In this document: piece after piece, positions 55,201 through 64,000 of the stretch
How the letters are laid out: each line of letters opens with the position of its first letter
Numbering within the stretch: the stretch's first letter is position 1
NCBI GenBank assembly: GCA_002118135.1
Contig: BDIU01000033.1
Span: 310,001 to 374,000 of the forward strand
Length of the DNA stretch: 64,000 nucleotides
Source of the DNA: Trebouxia sp. TZW2008
Lineage: Eukaryota; Chlorophyta; Trebouxiophyceae; Trebouxiales; Trebouxiaceae
Direction: 5' to 3'
Translations under genes and position numbers: made by a program
Notes under the pieces: model-generated
Told to the model about the DNA's origin: nothing
Database searches by the model: none
What the model saw: only the letters and a program-made list of their open reading frames with translations

Positions 55201-58200
55201 TGATAGTGCCACCAACAACAGTGACGGTGATGTCGACAACATTGGTTGTAGCCCAACAGTTACTTTGTGCAACCCTGCTCTCAGGCCCTGTGACCATCAA
55301 AACAGCAGTGTGAAGAGTATTTATGGTGACAGTAGCAGCAAAAATAGTTGCAGTGCTGACAAAAACACTGACAGCAGGTGGCAGCAGCTGCTGTGCGCGA
55401 CTTTGCTCTTAAACCCTGCATTCCCACCAACAAGACTGTGAACAACAATATGGATGGTAGCTGTGACAGCACAAGCAATGGCAGTGATGCAAGGATCAGC
55501 GACAGCTGCAGCTTCTGCTGTGCCCAGCTCTTAGCAGCTGCTGTGTGCAGCTTGGATCCCAGACCCTACGCATGCAGTAATAACAGTGTGAACAATTCTG
55601 TTGAAAACAGCAGCAACAGCTAAAGTCAAAGCAGTAATGTTAGGAATGGCAATAGCAGCTATCAGCAGCTGCTGTGCGCAAGTCAAGTCTCAGGCCCTGC
55701 AGATGCAACATACACAGTGTGAGCAACATCAGAAGTCACAGTAGCAGCAGAGAAGCAGGACAGCAGTAGCAATAATGTGGGGATGGCGGGAGGGAGGGGG
55801 GGAGCGGGAGGGGCCTCTTGGTGGTGTTGATGATGGCTTTCATAGTGTTGGTGATGGTAGTCATCAAGGGGTTGATAGAGATGATGATGAGCACAGGGAC
55901 GATGGTGATGGTAGTCATGGGGTTTTGGTGATGGTGAGGATGCTGGGTTGTCATGCTTCAAGGAGCTAAATAAAACACAATGAGAGCATATGTATATCTG
56001 CAAGGCACACAGCCTGCAGCAGATTGTGTCAGTCCAGCTGCAAGCAAACAAAAGCCTGATCTTGCTGACAGCAGACAATCAGCATGGAAAACAGCTTAGA
56101 CACCGCATCACAGCTGTCAGGAACAGAATTTTGCAAAGACAGCACAATTCGCAACCTGATTCAGCCAAAACAAAGTACACCCATCACACGGCTCCTAAGG
56201 CACAATAACAGACCTTGATGACATCAGTCTGCCATGTCTGAGCACTCCTGATGCTCAGCATACAAAAACATTGTTGACACTTTGTCATCGCTGCAGTAAG
56301 CGGGATCTCAGCAGATGTGCTGTAGGTCATACATCAAACAGTAAAACACACAAGACAGGTAAGGCAGACGAAGCATGATGACTCACCCTCATGCTGTCAG
56401 CCTGGAATGTTTGGATGCTCCTCAGACGACTCATAAAGCCAGCTGCATCCCTTTGGCGAGCTGCTGCCTCCAGCTGAGCCTGGGCACTCATCTCTGCAAA
56501 GATGCCAAACACCACCTGGACAACATCAGCAAGGACAAAGAGTCAGGTTGGACAGCACACATGAAGGTGTGCCAGACAGCCAATCAAGCCAGCTGCATCC
56601 CTTTGACTGGCTGCCACTTCCAGCAGAACTCCTTGCAGCTGGGCACTCATCTCAGCAAAGATGCCAAACACCACCTGGATTACATCAGCAGAGACAGCAG
56701 ACTTAGCTTGGACAGCACATGTGAAGGTGTTTGGGTGGCGCATTAGCACACAAAGGGCTTGTGATGATCTGTTGCCTCCAGCTCAAAAATTATTTGCGCG
56801 AAGTGTCAAAGACAACCTGGAGGGTTTACTTGGTCAGCACACATGAGGCTGATTATGGTGGCGCAGTGGCATGCGAAAGGCTTGCGGAGAGCTGCTGCCT
56901 CTAGCTGAGCTGCTTGCATCTGAGAACCCATCTCAGCAAAGATGCCAACATGACCTGGAAACCCATCCGCAAAGACGCAAGACTTACGGCAGCAGAGTGA
57001 GATACAAGCACCTTGCCATCAAGTCAGCACACTCTCTTCCTGTATCACACACTGTAGCACTCAGCCTGGATAGCACAATCTGAAGGTGTTTCAAGCGGTG
57101 CAATGGCATGTAAGAGGCTTGTGAAGCCTGGCTTCTCCTGGCGGCAAGATTTTGCTTAAAGCAGCAGCAGATGTTGTCACAATAGAATATGTGTAGGGCA
57201 TCCTTCACATCTGCCAGCATTGCCAGTCTGTTGACTGACTTCAAAGATCCAGATAACCTGGAACTTGACACAGCATTTTTGGGTTCAGAAGCAAATGCTG
57301 CCGCAATGGCTTTGTACCTATAGTCAGCAAGTGATTGTCAGACGCGTTTCACCAGTGCAATGTCAAGGTGCACCAAGCAAAGCTATCATCGGCTACAGGT
57401 TCAGTCAGACCTGGGCAAAAGCGAACTGCAAGCAGCCAATGGCATGTGGCAATTTCTTAGCACATTGTTAGCAATGACAGCATAGTGATGGTGGCTATGC
57501 ATCATTGTGTGATGGGCACCCATACGCCAGGCACTGGGCAAATGCCAGGCTCACGCTCCACAGAAACACAAGGGTCGTGTTGCACAAAACAATAATGGTG
57601 ATGCTGCACAGAAACACGACAATGGTGGTGCACAGACACACAGTGGTCATGCTGCTTAGCAACACAACACAGACTCTTGTCATGCATCACTTTGACTTCA
57701 GATGTCCAGCACGTGGCCGTTGTACAACACTTGATGCACAAACATTGGCACTTTGTCATCCATACCTACAAAGTGATTTTGCATGCTTTAGCCCAACAAG
57801 GCTGATCACATGTTCCACACAGTGGCAATGACTATATGTCCATAGGGCTCAGGCAGTCTATGACACAGTGAAACACCCCTATGTAAATATGTAGCAGTAG
57901 CCTAGTACCAGTAGCTCACAACACGACCTGAATTGTGTGATTACCTGCTTGTGTGAAGCTAGAAGTGCTCTGATGGCATTGTGAGCAGCTGGGTTGAAGT
58001 TGCAGGGGTGCCTCACCGGGTCAGCTGCCTTGAGCTGAGCCTGCACAGCAGCAAGTCATTATCTTGAGAACAATCTGTTGCATAGGTTGCAATCAACTTT
58101 GCAACATCATTGTGTTGAAACCGCACGGGTCATTATTGGGGTTGGCTGTATTGAGCTGAGCCAGCACAATATTGACTTCTTATCTTCAGCAGTTGCTGCA

Positions 58201-60298
58201 CCATGGTGCAGTGATTTGGCATGCAACTGACTGCAGCATCTGCCAAAATCTCAACACATCCTGACTTGCAAAGGTCAACAGTAAAGAATTGCGGCTGAGT
58301 GATGTGTCAATCATTTTGGAATTCCAGAGTGCACGCATACACTTTGTTTTGCGCCCTGATGCAGGAGGCAACACTAGAAGAAAATCTTCATGGGGAAAGT
58401 TTGTTTTGTGCGCGCTTCATAAGATAAATCCACATACAATACGCAAATCTGTCTGCGCTTCATAAGATAAATCCACATACAGTATGCAAATCTGTTGGTG
58501 TTCAGGCTGTGCTGACTTCACACAGTGAAATCAGTTCTGACAGAGTCTTGATCATCCTGACCTGACGGCCTTGCAGCTGGGCCTCAATCTCCTCTAGCAC
58601 ATTGTACACACAATTTGCCTGCCACTCATCCTGATGCAGGACGCCCATGATGTCCTTATAGTAGTCGTCACTATAGTACTGGGCCCTGAACAACGCCTGC
58701 ACCAGCAACAGCAAGGACAGTGAGTGAAGAAGAGCGTAACAACTCCTCATGATGCAAATGACAGCAGCAGATGAGGCCTGCCACATCCTGATTGTGACTT
58801 TTGTGGTTGATGTGATGGGACTTGCAGTAGTGATCAGAGTGTAACTGCGCCCTGTACAAACTCTGTACCAGCAACAGCAAGGACATTACTGAGTGAAGAA
58901 GGGGCATAAGTTGCAAACTATGCAAATGATACCAGCAGAGTAGCCTGCAGTATGCTGACTGTGACTCCTGCTGATGTGATGTAAAGACACCCTACATAGC
59001 ACCCAGCATCAGATTGGCGTAACACTTTTTAGCAATGTTGCACCGCACGTAATACGTAATACAGAATACAGCAGTATTCTACAGTATTGACAATCTGGTC
59101 AGTGGATACGGGTCAAAAATATGTTAAATCATAAACAGCACAATATCCAGTGCACAAGTGACTGTAGCATCATTATCTGGTGCAAACCAAGCAAGGTGAG
59201 TGGTTTTGTTGCTACACAACAGTTTTTGGCATCTGATGGTCACAGCGGTCACAGATCACTTCTGCATCACCACGGTCAGTGCCATGAGCTTTGTATTCCT
59301 GATGCACAATGTTGGCATGCTGCCACTCATTGCACATTTGAATTAGCACTCATGACGGTGCAGCCAAGAATGTTGCGCAACGCACTTGCAGAGCTTGACT
59401 TGCAGCGTTTTGCGCCGTGTGACAGCCTGTTATCTATGAAGTCTATGCTGGTGAGACTTATGGGCCAGATGTGTACTAATGTGGGTATTGGCGCATTGAA
59501 GCACAATACGGCGCATTTTTACGCATTGGCAACAAGAAATTGGCGTATTGTGCAACACTGCTGTTTAGCAGTCAAGCACAGTATCAGTTTCCACCAGAAA
59601 TACAAAGATGCAAATAGATGCGACGACAACCAACCTCCTGCATGGAGGTCACCATATTCAGCACTCCTGGTTCATGGAAGGCAAGTTGACCCACGCCTCA
59701 TGTGCAGCAGACATATATGTAAAGCTGCCGTTGATTCATACCTGTTGACAGCACAAGTTGGCGTACTCTGGCGCCTCTTGTGGCAGCAAGGGCAGGCGCA
59801 TCTGGTATTGCTGCACCTCTTCTGCCAGAACTACCTTATGTCTTTTCAGATTCTGCACGAAGAATTCAGCTTCAAATGGAGTTCACTTTTGTCAAAGCCC
59901 AAGTAGACAGCTTTGTTTGGAAGAGAGTTCATGCACCGTGCACTGACCATCATGAGCTCTGAGTATGTACCCAGCGCTGTCAATAGTGCTGATTGAGGGA
60001 GTTCCCACTGCTGAGCCATCCTGATCGTGCTTCTGGTAGCTGTCAATACTTTCTTGTCCTGCAGGTGACTCACAGATTGAGTGAGCTCAGTTGCAGGTAG
60101 CGGTGAGCCATATGCGACGGGCTTTGACCGCGAAAAGCGATGGAGAAAAGCGAGACTTTGTTGTACCATTGCGGAATAGCTTGAGCTATTCATTATCTGA
60201 TAATACGCCAAGTCTTGGGCCTGAATCCCGTTGGCAGCCTGCAGTAGGGCGACGATTAGAGGAAATTCTTGCTGCCGTCGTGCTTCGGTGCTCGGCAT
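46675..60298 (-). CDS. Coiled-coil protein with C-terminal atypical protein kinase domain
   Basis: Nineteen exons join in phase to 3,891 nt (1,296 residues): 60298-60074, 59852-59742, 58696-58562, 58040-57945, 56515-56387, 55011-54727, 53960-53718, 53289-53047, 52475-52251, 51858-51544, 51108-50866, 50481-50212, 49908-49654, 49342-49173, 48846-48619, 48339-48231, 47869-47743, 47471-47194 and 46878-46675. Residues 1-230 are an unrecognised helical N-terminus. Residues about 233-564 are coiled coil (QLQDSHSQLQSQHIALEESH, ARSQIEDFQKLQQVLDQLQA). Residues about 565-925 are Ser/Pro-rich with basic KSKKKQKK-type ends. The kinase domain follows: AVKVM lysine, ENVM-type catalytic loop GDLKPENVM, DFSSS in place of DFG, GYAPPEA, GDVYAIGVMGLLW, and a terminal RANANEALQHPFLRQY. 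I know no family with this layout. It could be two genes, but the unbroken phase argues for one. Confidence 0.75.
47615..47695 (-). repeat. Ghost copy of coiled-coil kinase exon 17, 3' part
   Basis: A decayed copy of the DFSSS-coding end of exon 17 (VDISSSCDN against VDFSSSCDA) lies downstream of the real exon and upstream of exon 18. Confidence 0.75.
48996..49085 (-). repeat. Ghost copy of coiled-coil kinase exon 14, 3' part
   Basis: This copy reads CPGYCWPADQLWGDSDSGGQ against CPGYCWPADQLWRDISSGGQ and ends at an equivalent GTAAGC donor in the same phase. It could be an alternative 3' end for exon 14 only if an acceptor is available; none is obvious. Confidence 0.85.
51170..51290 (-). repeat. 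Ghost copy of coiled-coil kinase exon 11, 5' part
   Basis: Upstream of exon 11, a segment with acceptor reads AGTTSQSVVPSESPPATKQ, against TGAKSQTAVSSGSPDAAPKQ in exon 11 and AGAKSQTLPPTQDPAAAPIK in exon 12. It lacks a clear donor. Confidence 0.75.
52183..52237 (+). repeat. (GAT)n microsatellite, about 18 units
   Basis: An almost perfect GAT/ATG trinucleotide run lies in intron 9 of the coiled-coil kinase gene, starting about 14 bases after the exon 9 donor. Confidence 0.97.
52515..52890 (-). repeat. Three ghost copies of coiled-coil kinase exon 9, 5' part
   Basis: Copies near 52610-52520, 52755-52680 and 52888-52790 repeat the acceptor and the start of exon 9 (ELRNQMRSAKAEV, ELQNKIKAAQAEVQDLK, GLQKQLKSAQTQIEDLQ against VLQNQVSSAQAEVKDLK). 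Confidence 0.87.
53454..53655 (+). repeat. (GAAT)n tetranucleotide repeat, imperfect
   Basis: About 200 bp dominated by AATG/GAAT units with GAAC and GAGT variants in the intron between coiled-coil exons 7 and 8. Confidence 0.95.
54045..54135 (-). repeat. Ghost copy of coiled-coil kinase exon 7, 5' part
   Basis: Upstream of exon 7, this copy reads DLQGQLLSAELQIQEFKKD against DLSGQLYSAELQIEQFKKM and then diverges. Confidence 0.85.
55100..55710 (-). repeat. Five ghost copies of coiled-coil kinase exon 6, 5' part
   Basis: Short copies near 55145, 55290, 55425, 55565 and 55705 each start with an acceptor and the GGGCCTGAG-type opening of exon 6 (GLRVAHSSC, GLRVAQSNC, GLRAKSRTAAA, GLGSKLHTAAAK). 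They are spaced about 140 bp apart. Confidence 0.82.
56540..57265 (-). repeat. Ghost copies of coiled-coil kinase exon 5
   Basis: The nearest copy (about 56680-56540) is almost complete: VVFGIFAEMSAQLQGVLLEV against VVFGIFAEMSAQAQLEAAAR, with an acceptor. More decayed copies lie near 56830-56750, 56960-56865 and 57255-57100. Confidence 0.85.
57783..57879 (+). repeat. Dispersed repeat, copy 2
   Basis: Matches 20456-20559 over about 100 bp (AACAAGGCTGATCACATG, GGCAATGACTATATGTCCAT, GTGAAACACCCC). It lies in an intron of the coiled-coil kinase gene, antisense to that gene. Confidence 0.8.
58412..58496 (+). repeat. 43-bp direct tandem duplication
   Basis: Units 58412-58454 and 58455-58496 share GCGCTTCATAAGATAAATCC and differ at about three positions. 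They are in intron 3 of the coiled-coil kinase gene. Confidence 0.95.
58785..58880 (-). repeat. Ghost copy of coiled-coil kinase exon 3, 5' part
   Basis: Upstream of exon 3, this copy reads SLYRAQLHSDHYCK against ALFRAQYYSDDYYK and is preceded by the same GGTACAG-type acceptor region. Confidence 0.82.
59121..59906 (+). other. Long antisense open reading frame, 261 codons
   Basis: An ATG-initiated frame that lies mostly in intron 2 of the coiled-coil kinase gene and crosses exon 2 (59742-59852) in antisense. Its product is rich in Cys, His, Trp and Leu and has no recognisable domain. Exon 2 on the minus strand is well supported, so this is probably a chance frame. Confidence 0.2.
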
Positions 60299-61398
60299 CA
60301 ATCAAACCTACCGCATATCTCTTCAGTGCTAACGACTGCGAGTCCTTCGTAAACAAATAGCTGAACACCATGGTAAGATGTACAGTCCTGGCGAAGATTC
60401 GCAGGTTGCGAAGCCTCCTCAGGGCTTCATGAAACTGAGCTCGGATATGAATCAAGGTGGCATAGCCGCAGCGCGATAAATGCGAGCAAGGCTTGCCACA
60501 GATTGCAGTAAGGTTTTTCCTCAACGCTTTGGGTCAACGGTCTAGTTAACACTCTGGTCAACATCCTTGGTGAAATGGCGGGAGACACGTCAGCATCAAT
60601 TTCCCGTGAGTTTGATGAGCCTTGAGGATTTCGTAGGGTGTGGTCATTTGAGTCTCGATAATCACTAGCGTACCACTCACACCTAAGCAAGTTTTTGGCC
60701 ATTTGTTATGCAGATTTATCGGGTCCAGCTGCAGTCTGCTAGTGGATGCGTTTTAAGGGACATGTCATGCTTACTGATGTTACACACGCAAGCGAAGCTT
60801 TCGCTTTGGCACTTCTTGCACATTGGTTCAAGGCTGAACACATGCCTATCAACACCAAGCAGGAGAAACAGGACAGCACTACACGGCTGTTGCACCGCAT
60901 CTGTGCCTTGCTCAGCATGGGCAGTCAGGCTCACAGGCCTCACATCTGGACAACCCATGGGCCAGCTTGCAATTGCTGAATGCTAAATGCAAAGACTATG
61001 GCAAATAGTGAGTACCACTCACTGGATGCAGCACTGCCTGCCAAGGACATACTTCACACAGTCGCTACAACCCCTCCCGGTGAATCAGGTTAGTCCTGAG
61101 CTGTAGCTGCCTTTCAATGTCAAGCTGTGTTGTACTTTGCGCTGACCACCTATACATGTGCTGCAACTTGAAAATGTGCTTAGCGTTGACACTTTGTGTC
61201 TGAAGTTGATTATTGGCTAAGCGTCTGGGCACAATTATTGCAATCTGGTGACACAGACACAAGTCCAAACACACCATGGCCAATTGTTGTGAGTGACACA
61301 ACAGCAGTAACTCGTGACGCTTTGCCATATCCTCGCAATGTGCATGGCACAACTTCCTGACCAATGCACTGTACTGCGCTTGCTGATGTAAGCCAGAT

Positions 61399-61403
61399 TT
61401 ACA
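61399..61403 (-). terminator. Candidate TGTAA poly(A) signal of uL15m
   Basis: TGTAA on the minus strand, 160 nt after the uL15m stop codon. Confidence 0.35.
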
Positions 61404-61464
61404 CAATCTTGACAATCAGCACAACTAAGACAAGAAAGGTGTGGAACATGAAACAAGGGCATCT

Positions 61465-61550
61465 CTGCGTCCGGGCTGGCAAAGCTGTGTTAGGTGGCAG
61501 CTGGCCTGACTGATCATAATGGACAGCTACTTTGGCAGGCGCTCCAATGT
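61465..61550 (-). repeat. Ghost copy of the uL15m last exon, 3' end
   Basis: About 85 bp downstream of the stop repeat the end of exon 5 (plus strand GGGCTGGCAAAGC, GTTAGGTGG, AGCTGGCC, TGATCATA). A matching copy of the exon 5' end and acceptor ([11 protein letters not shown]) lies upstream at about 61990-61945. Confidence 0.88.
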
Positions 61551-61562
61551 GAATTGAGGCCA

Positions 61563-63058
61563 TTACTGCGTCAGGGCTGGCAAAGCGGTGTTAGGTGGGA
61601 GCTGGCCAATCTGATCATAGCGGACAGCTACTTTTGCAGGAGCTCCAGCTGGGCGCGGCAGAGCTCTGCCTTTCTTGGCAAAGAAAGAGGGAGTGAGCAA
61701 AGCACGCAGTCCAAGCTGATTGTAGTAGACTGTGGTGACGCTTCCCCCAGCCTTCTCAATAGCTTGCTGCGCTGATTTGGATGTTTCGCTCACTTGCAGA
61801 TGCAAGGGAGTGTCAAAGCTCTCTGCACCCTGCGATCAAGGTGGTAGTGTCTTGAGGCCAGGAGGTGGCAATGCACTGACAATCATGCAAAGATCCTTGA
61901 TGCTTGGCTCAAAGCACACGTCAATACAAATAGCCAACTGTCAGGCCAGCAAGGGGGTGTCAAAACTGTCTGCGCCCTGCGACCAGAGGGCAGGACTGCT
62001 ATCACATGCAGAAGGTGGCAATGCACTGACAATCATACAGAGCATGCTTGATGCTTGGCACAAAGCGCACTTAAATACATACACCAGATGTCAGGCCAGC
62101 AGAGGCTACGTCACATGTTAAGCTAGCTAAGATTTGCAAAGTGCACATCTCAGTTAATTGGGACTGGGGCTGCCATTGGCACACCACACATTATGGAACT
62201 GGGGCTCTGACCTTGCAGATCAACACAGCAGCACAAGTTGCAGTGCAGCCTTGGATGCTTGATGGTGACTGTGAGGCACTCACCCTGCCTAACAGCTTCA
62301 CTCCAGAGTGAACTTTTTTGCCAATAAGGCCAGCTTCCCGTAGTGTATGCATAGTTGTGACTGAGGAGGGATCAAGTCGCCCCTCCTTAATACGCCTGGC
62401 TATATCATCTAGGTTCACAGTGAGCAAATCCTTCTGAAACCTGCAGCAAAGCAGAAAATCTATGCAAGGAATGACACTACCCCAGCATAGGCAGTAGGCG
62501 TCAACAAGAAGGTGCGCAAAGGCCCCAGCTGCAAACATACGGGTTTGTGAAGCCTCGCTTTCCAATGCGCAAGCGCAGAGGAGTCTGACCTCCCTCAAAA
62601 CCTAGCTTTGGATCTCGCCCTGCACAACGGTCAAGAGCGTGAGCTCAGCATGCCCAAGATGCACATGCATGCGAATGTCATCAAGTACACAAAGCAAAGT
62701 ACCTGTTCTGGCCTTCTGTCCCTTATGCCCTCTTCCAGCTGTCTTACCAAGGCCTGAGCCAGTGCCTCGCCCAACACGCTTTGGCTGTAAGCGATCAAAA
62801 CTGTCAATAAACTTTGTGTGGAACACTTGGATGCGCCTGCACCCGGTGGCTTACCGAATGTGTAGCTCCTGAGTTATCGCTTAGATTGTTCAATGCCACA
62901 AACGACTCCGAGCCTTTGGGCAAAGTATGCAGAAGACTTGCAGTGTGAGGCAGCGTTGCTGGCAGCACGAAATGGGTAGGTTGCAGCGCCTGACACGATT
63001 GGTAGTATGCGGCGGCAAGACGACTCAGGCTCTTGATGCCTGCATTGACGTAGAGCAT
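61563..63058 (-). CDS. MRPL15: Mitochondrial large-subunit ribosomal protein uL15m
   Basis: Bacterial-type L15 of the mitochondrial ribosome, which binds 23S-type rRNA in the large subunit. Five exons join in phase to 789 nt (262 residues): 63058-62855, 62784-62703, 62619-62541, 62440-62284 and 61829-61563. Exon 1 encodes a presequence rich in Ser, Ala, Leu and Arg ([20 protein letters not shown]) and ends in [13 protein letters not shown], the usual LNxLxDNxGA opening of L15. Exon 2 carries [20 protein letters not shown], exon 3 [18 protein letters not shown], exon 4 [20 protein letters not shown], and exon 5 [20 protein letters not shown] and [20 protein letters not shown]. Intron 1 is 70 bp; its acceptor at CTTACAG is the only one that keeps the frame. 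A plastid location is possible but the sequence extends beyond plastid L15, and the opening matches mitochondrial forms. Confidence 0.94.
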
Positions 63059-63434
63059 GCCCCAAGCCCAAGCCGGTACAGAGTCGCTGATGGTGTAGTT
63101 ACTCGTTTATCATATGCTCGAAGACTGCGAAGTTATCGGCATCAATGTAATGCAAATTCCCTGCGCTACAGCAGCCACAACTTATCTCGGGATGTCCTGT
63201 TGCGGGCTTGAGCGAACAGGGGCCTTCAATCACAAGCAGTCGACCAAGCAGTCGACTGCAGAAAGCGTGCATTGCGCAACTTCTTCACTGCATGTTGAGC
63301 AGCATGGACACATGCAGCATGCTATTCAAGGAAAGGGTCAGCGCTGGGCAACGTATGACGCTGTCTGCACATGAGCTGCAATCTGAACATCAAAAGCCGT
63401 TGAGGGCTGTACAGACGCCTCTATCTACAGGCTC
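63059..63434. promoter_or_regulatory. Divergent intergenic region between uL15m and the PITH gene
   Basis: These 376 bp separate two head-to-head start codons. No TATA box or known element was recognised. Confidence 0.45.
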
Positions 63435-63957
63435 ATGTCTGCTCAAGCAGATCTGCTTGAATACATCGACTTCAAAAGCGTTGAGTGCTTGAACCAGCAG
63501 CCTGCACATCCGATTGGCAACGCCCTCAAGCAGGTGTTTTCTGTTGTTAAGCAATTTTCTAGGTCTGCAGCTGGCCTTGAGCGGAGCCTGGACCTCTGCA
63601 GGGTTATAGGGATGATCAGGGGCTGTACCTAGAGTCAGACACAGACGAACAACTGCTGATTCACATCCCATTCAATCAAGGCATGCACATCTGTTGCCAA
63701 GCAAGCAGCATGCGTCTTTCCTGTGCATTGCCTACTTGGCGTGGAGTTGGCATCACAGCTAGCTGATCTTCTGCTGCAGCTGTGAAGCTGAATTCGCTGG
63801 TCATCAAGAGCTCAGGCACAGAAGGCAAAGGCCCCAAAACCGTTCGCCTGTTCAAGAACACACCTAGCATTGGCTTTGGGGAAGCTGAAAATGCCCCGGC
63901 CATTCAGGAGTTTGAATTGACAGAGAAAGACTTGGAGGGTGCAGCATTGACCCTCAG
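63435..63957 (+). CDS. PITHD1: PITH-domain protein (PITHD1-like), 3' end missing
   Basis: PITH is the proteasome-interacting domain of thioredoxin-like proteins. Exons 63435-63533, 63602-63680 and 63780-63957 join in phase; the gene continues past the right edge. The product begins [20 protein letters not shown] and continues [80 protein letters not shown]. These are the consecutive conserved blocks of the domain. It starts directly with PITH without a thioredoxin domain, so it is PITHD1-type and not TXNL1-type, unless a further upstream exon exists. Intron 2 appears to have a GC donor (CAAG-gcatgc), because only this junction keeps NQAVKL intact. Confidence 0.92.
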
Positions 63958-64000
63958 GTCAGCTTTCACGCTTGTATGCAGCTGGGCAGATTGACAACAG

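Larger units (their letters stand above)
60299..61562. other. Intergenic region between coiled-coil kinase and uL15m, with two small frames
   Basis: The kinase promoter should lie just above 60298 and the uL15m 3' UTR just below 61563. A 90-residue minus-strand frame (60702-60427, MAKNLLRCEWYASDYRD...) might be an upstream exon or an independent small gene. A 77-residue plus-strand frame (60746-60979, MRFKGHVMLTDVTHASEAF...) is equally unassigned. A partial copy of the uL15m last exon lies at 61465-61550. Confidence 0.4.

Noticed and set aside
55736..55969. Thr/Ile/Pro-rich and Gly/Glu-rich frames near 55.8 kb
   Set aside because: They come from GATGGT/GGGAGG-type low-complexity DNA in an intron.

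Overview
This 64 kb window is nuclear DNA of a eukaryote, most likely a green alga of the Trebouxiophyceae type. That placement is an inference from four things: small GT-AG introns at high density in every gene, balanced base composition, a PB1-domain Raf-like kinase of the kind found in land plants and green algae, and TGTAA poly(A)-type signals after several stop codons. Most open frames here are exon fragments. I rebuilt genes by joining exons at splice sites and checking that reading phase carries across each junction.

Layout, left to right. Dihydroorotate dehydrogenase (minus, truncated by the left edge, 1-1974) is head-to-head with an ankyrin-repeat gene (plus, 2434-3613). An NSE3/MAGE gene (minus, 4884-6807) is head-to-head with a mitochondrial NAD-type carrier (plus, 7306-10377). 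An unrecognised Ser/Pro/Gln-rich gene (minus, 11272 to about 12400) precedes a PB1 plus Raf-like kinase gene (plus, 13464-23808). A choline-transporter-like SLC44 gene (minus, 24323-31433) is head-to-head with IFT121/WDR35 (plus, 31707-45803; 24 exons, 1,201 residues). A 19-exon gene (minus, 46675-60298) encodes a 1,296-residue coiled-coil protein with a C-terminal protein kinase domain and no family I recognise. Mitochondrial ribosomal protein uL15m (minus, 61563-63058) is head-to-head with a PITH-domain gene (plus, 63435 to the right edge).

The most unusual property is that introns are filled with partial tandem copies of the neighbouring exon ('ghost exons'). They occur in at least five genes and dozens of places. 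Copies upstream of a real exon keep the acceptor and the 5' part of the exon. Copies downstream keep the 3' part and the donor. Most are decayed, but some remain open, in phase and flanked by usable splice sites: two 84-nt cassettes in the PB1 kinase, a transmembrane-segment array in the SLC44 gene, and kinase exon copies that keep catalytic motifs.

The genes do not form one pathway. Three products are mitochondrial (DHODH, NAD-type carrier, uL15m), NSE3 belongs to the SMC5/6 complex, and IFT121 belongs to the IFT-A train of cilia, so the organism probably has or recently had a flagellated stage. Four adjacent gene pairs are divergently transcribed across only 270-500 bp. I saw no tRNA gene, complete rRNA gene, CRISPR array or autonomous transposon.
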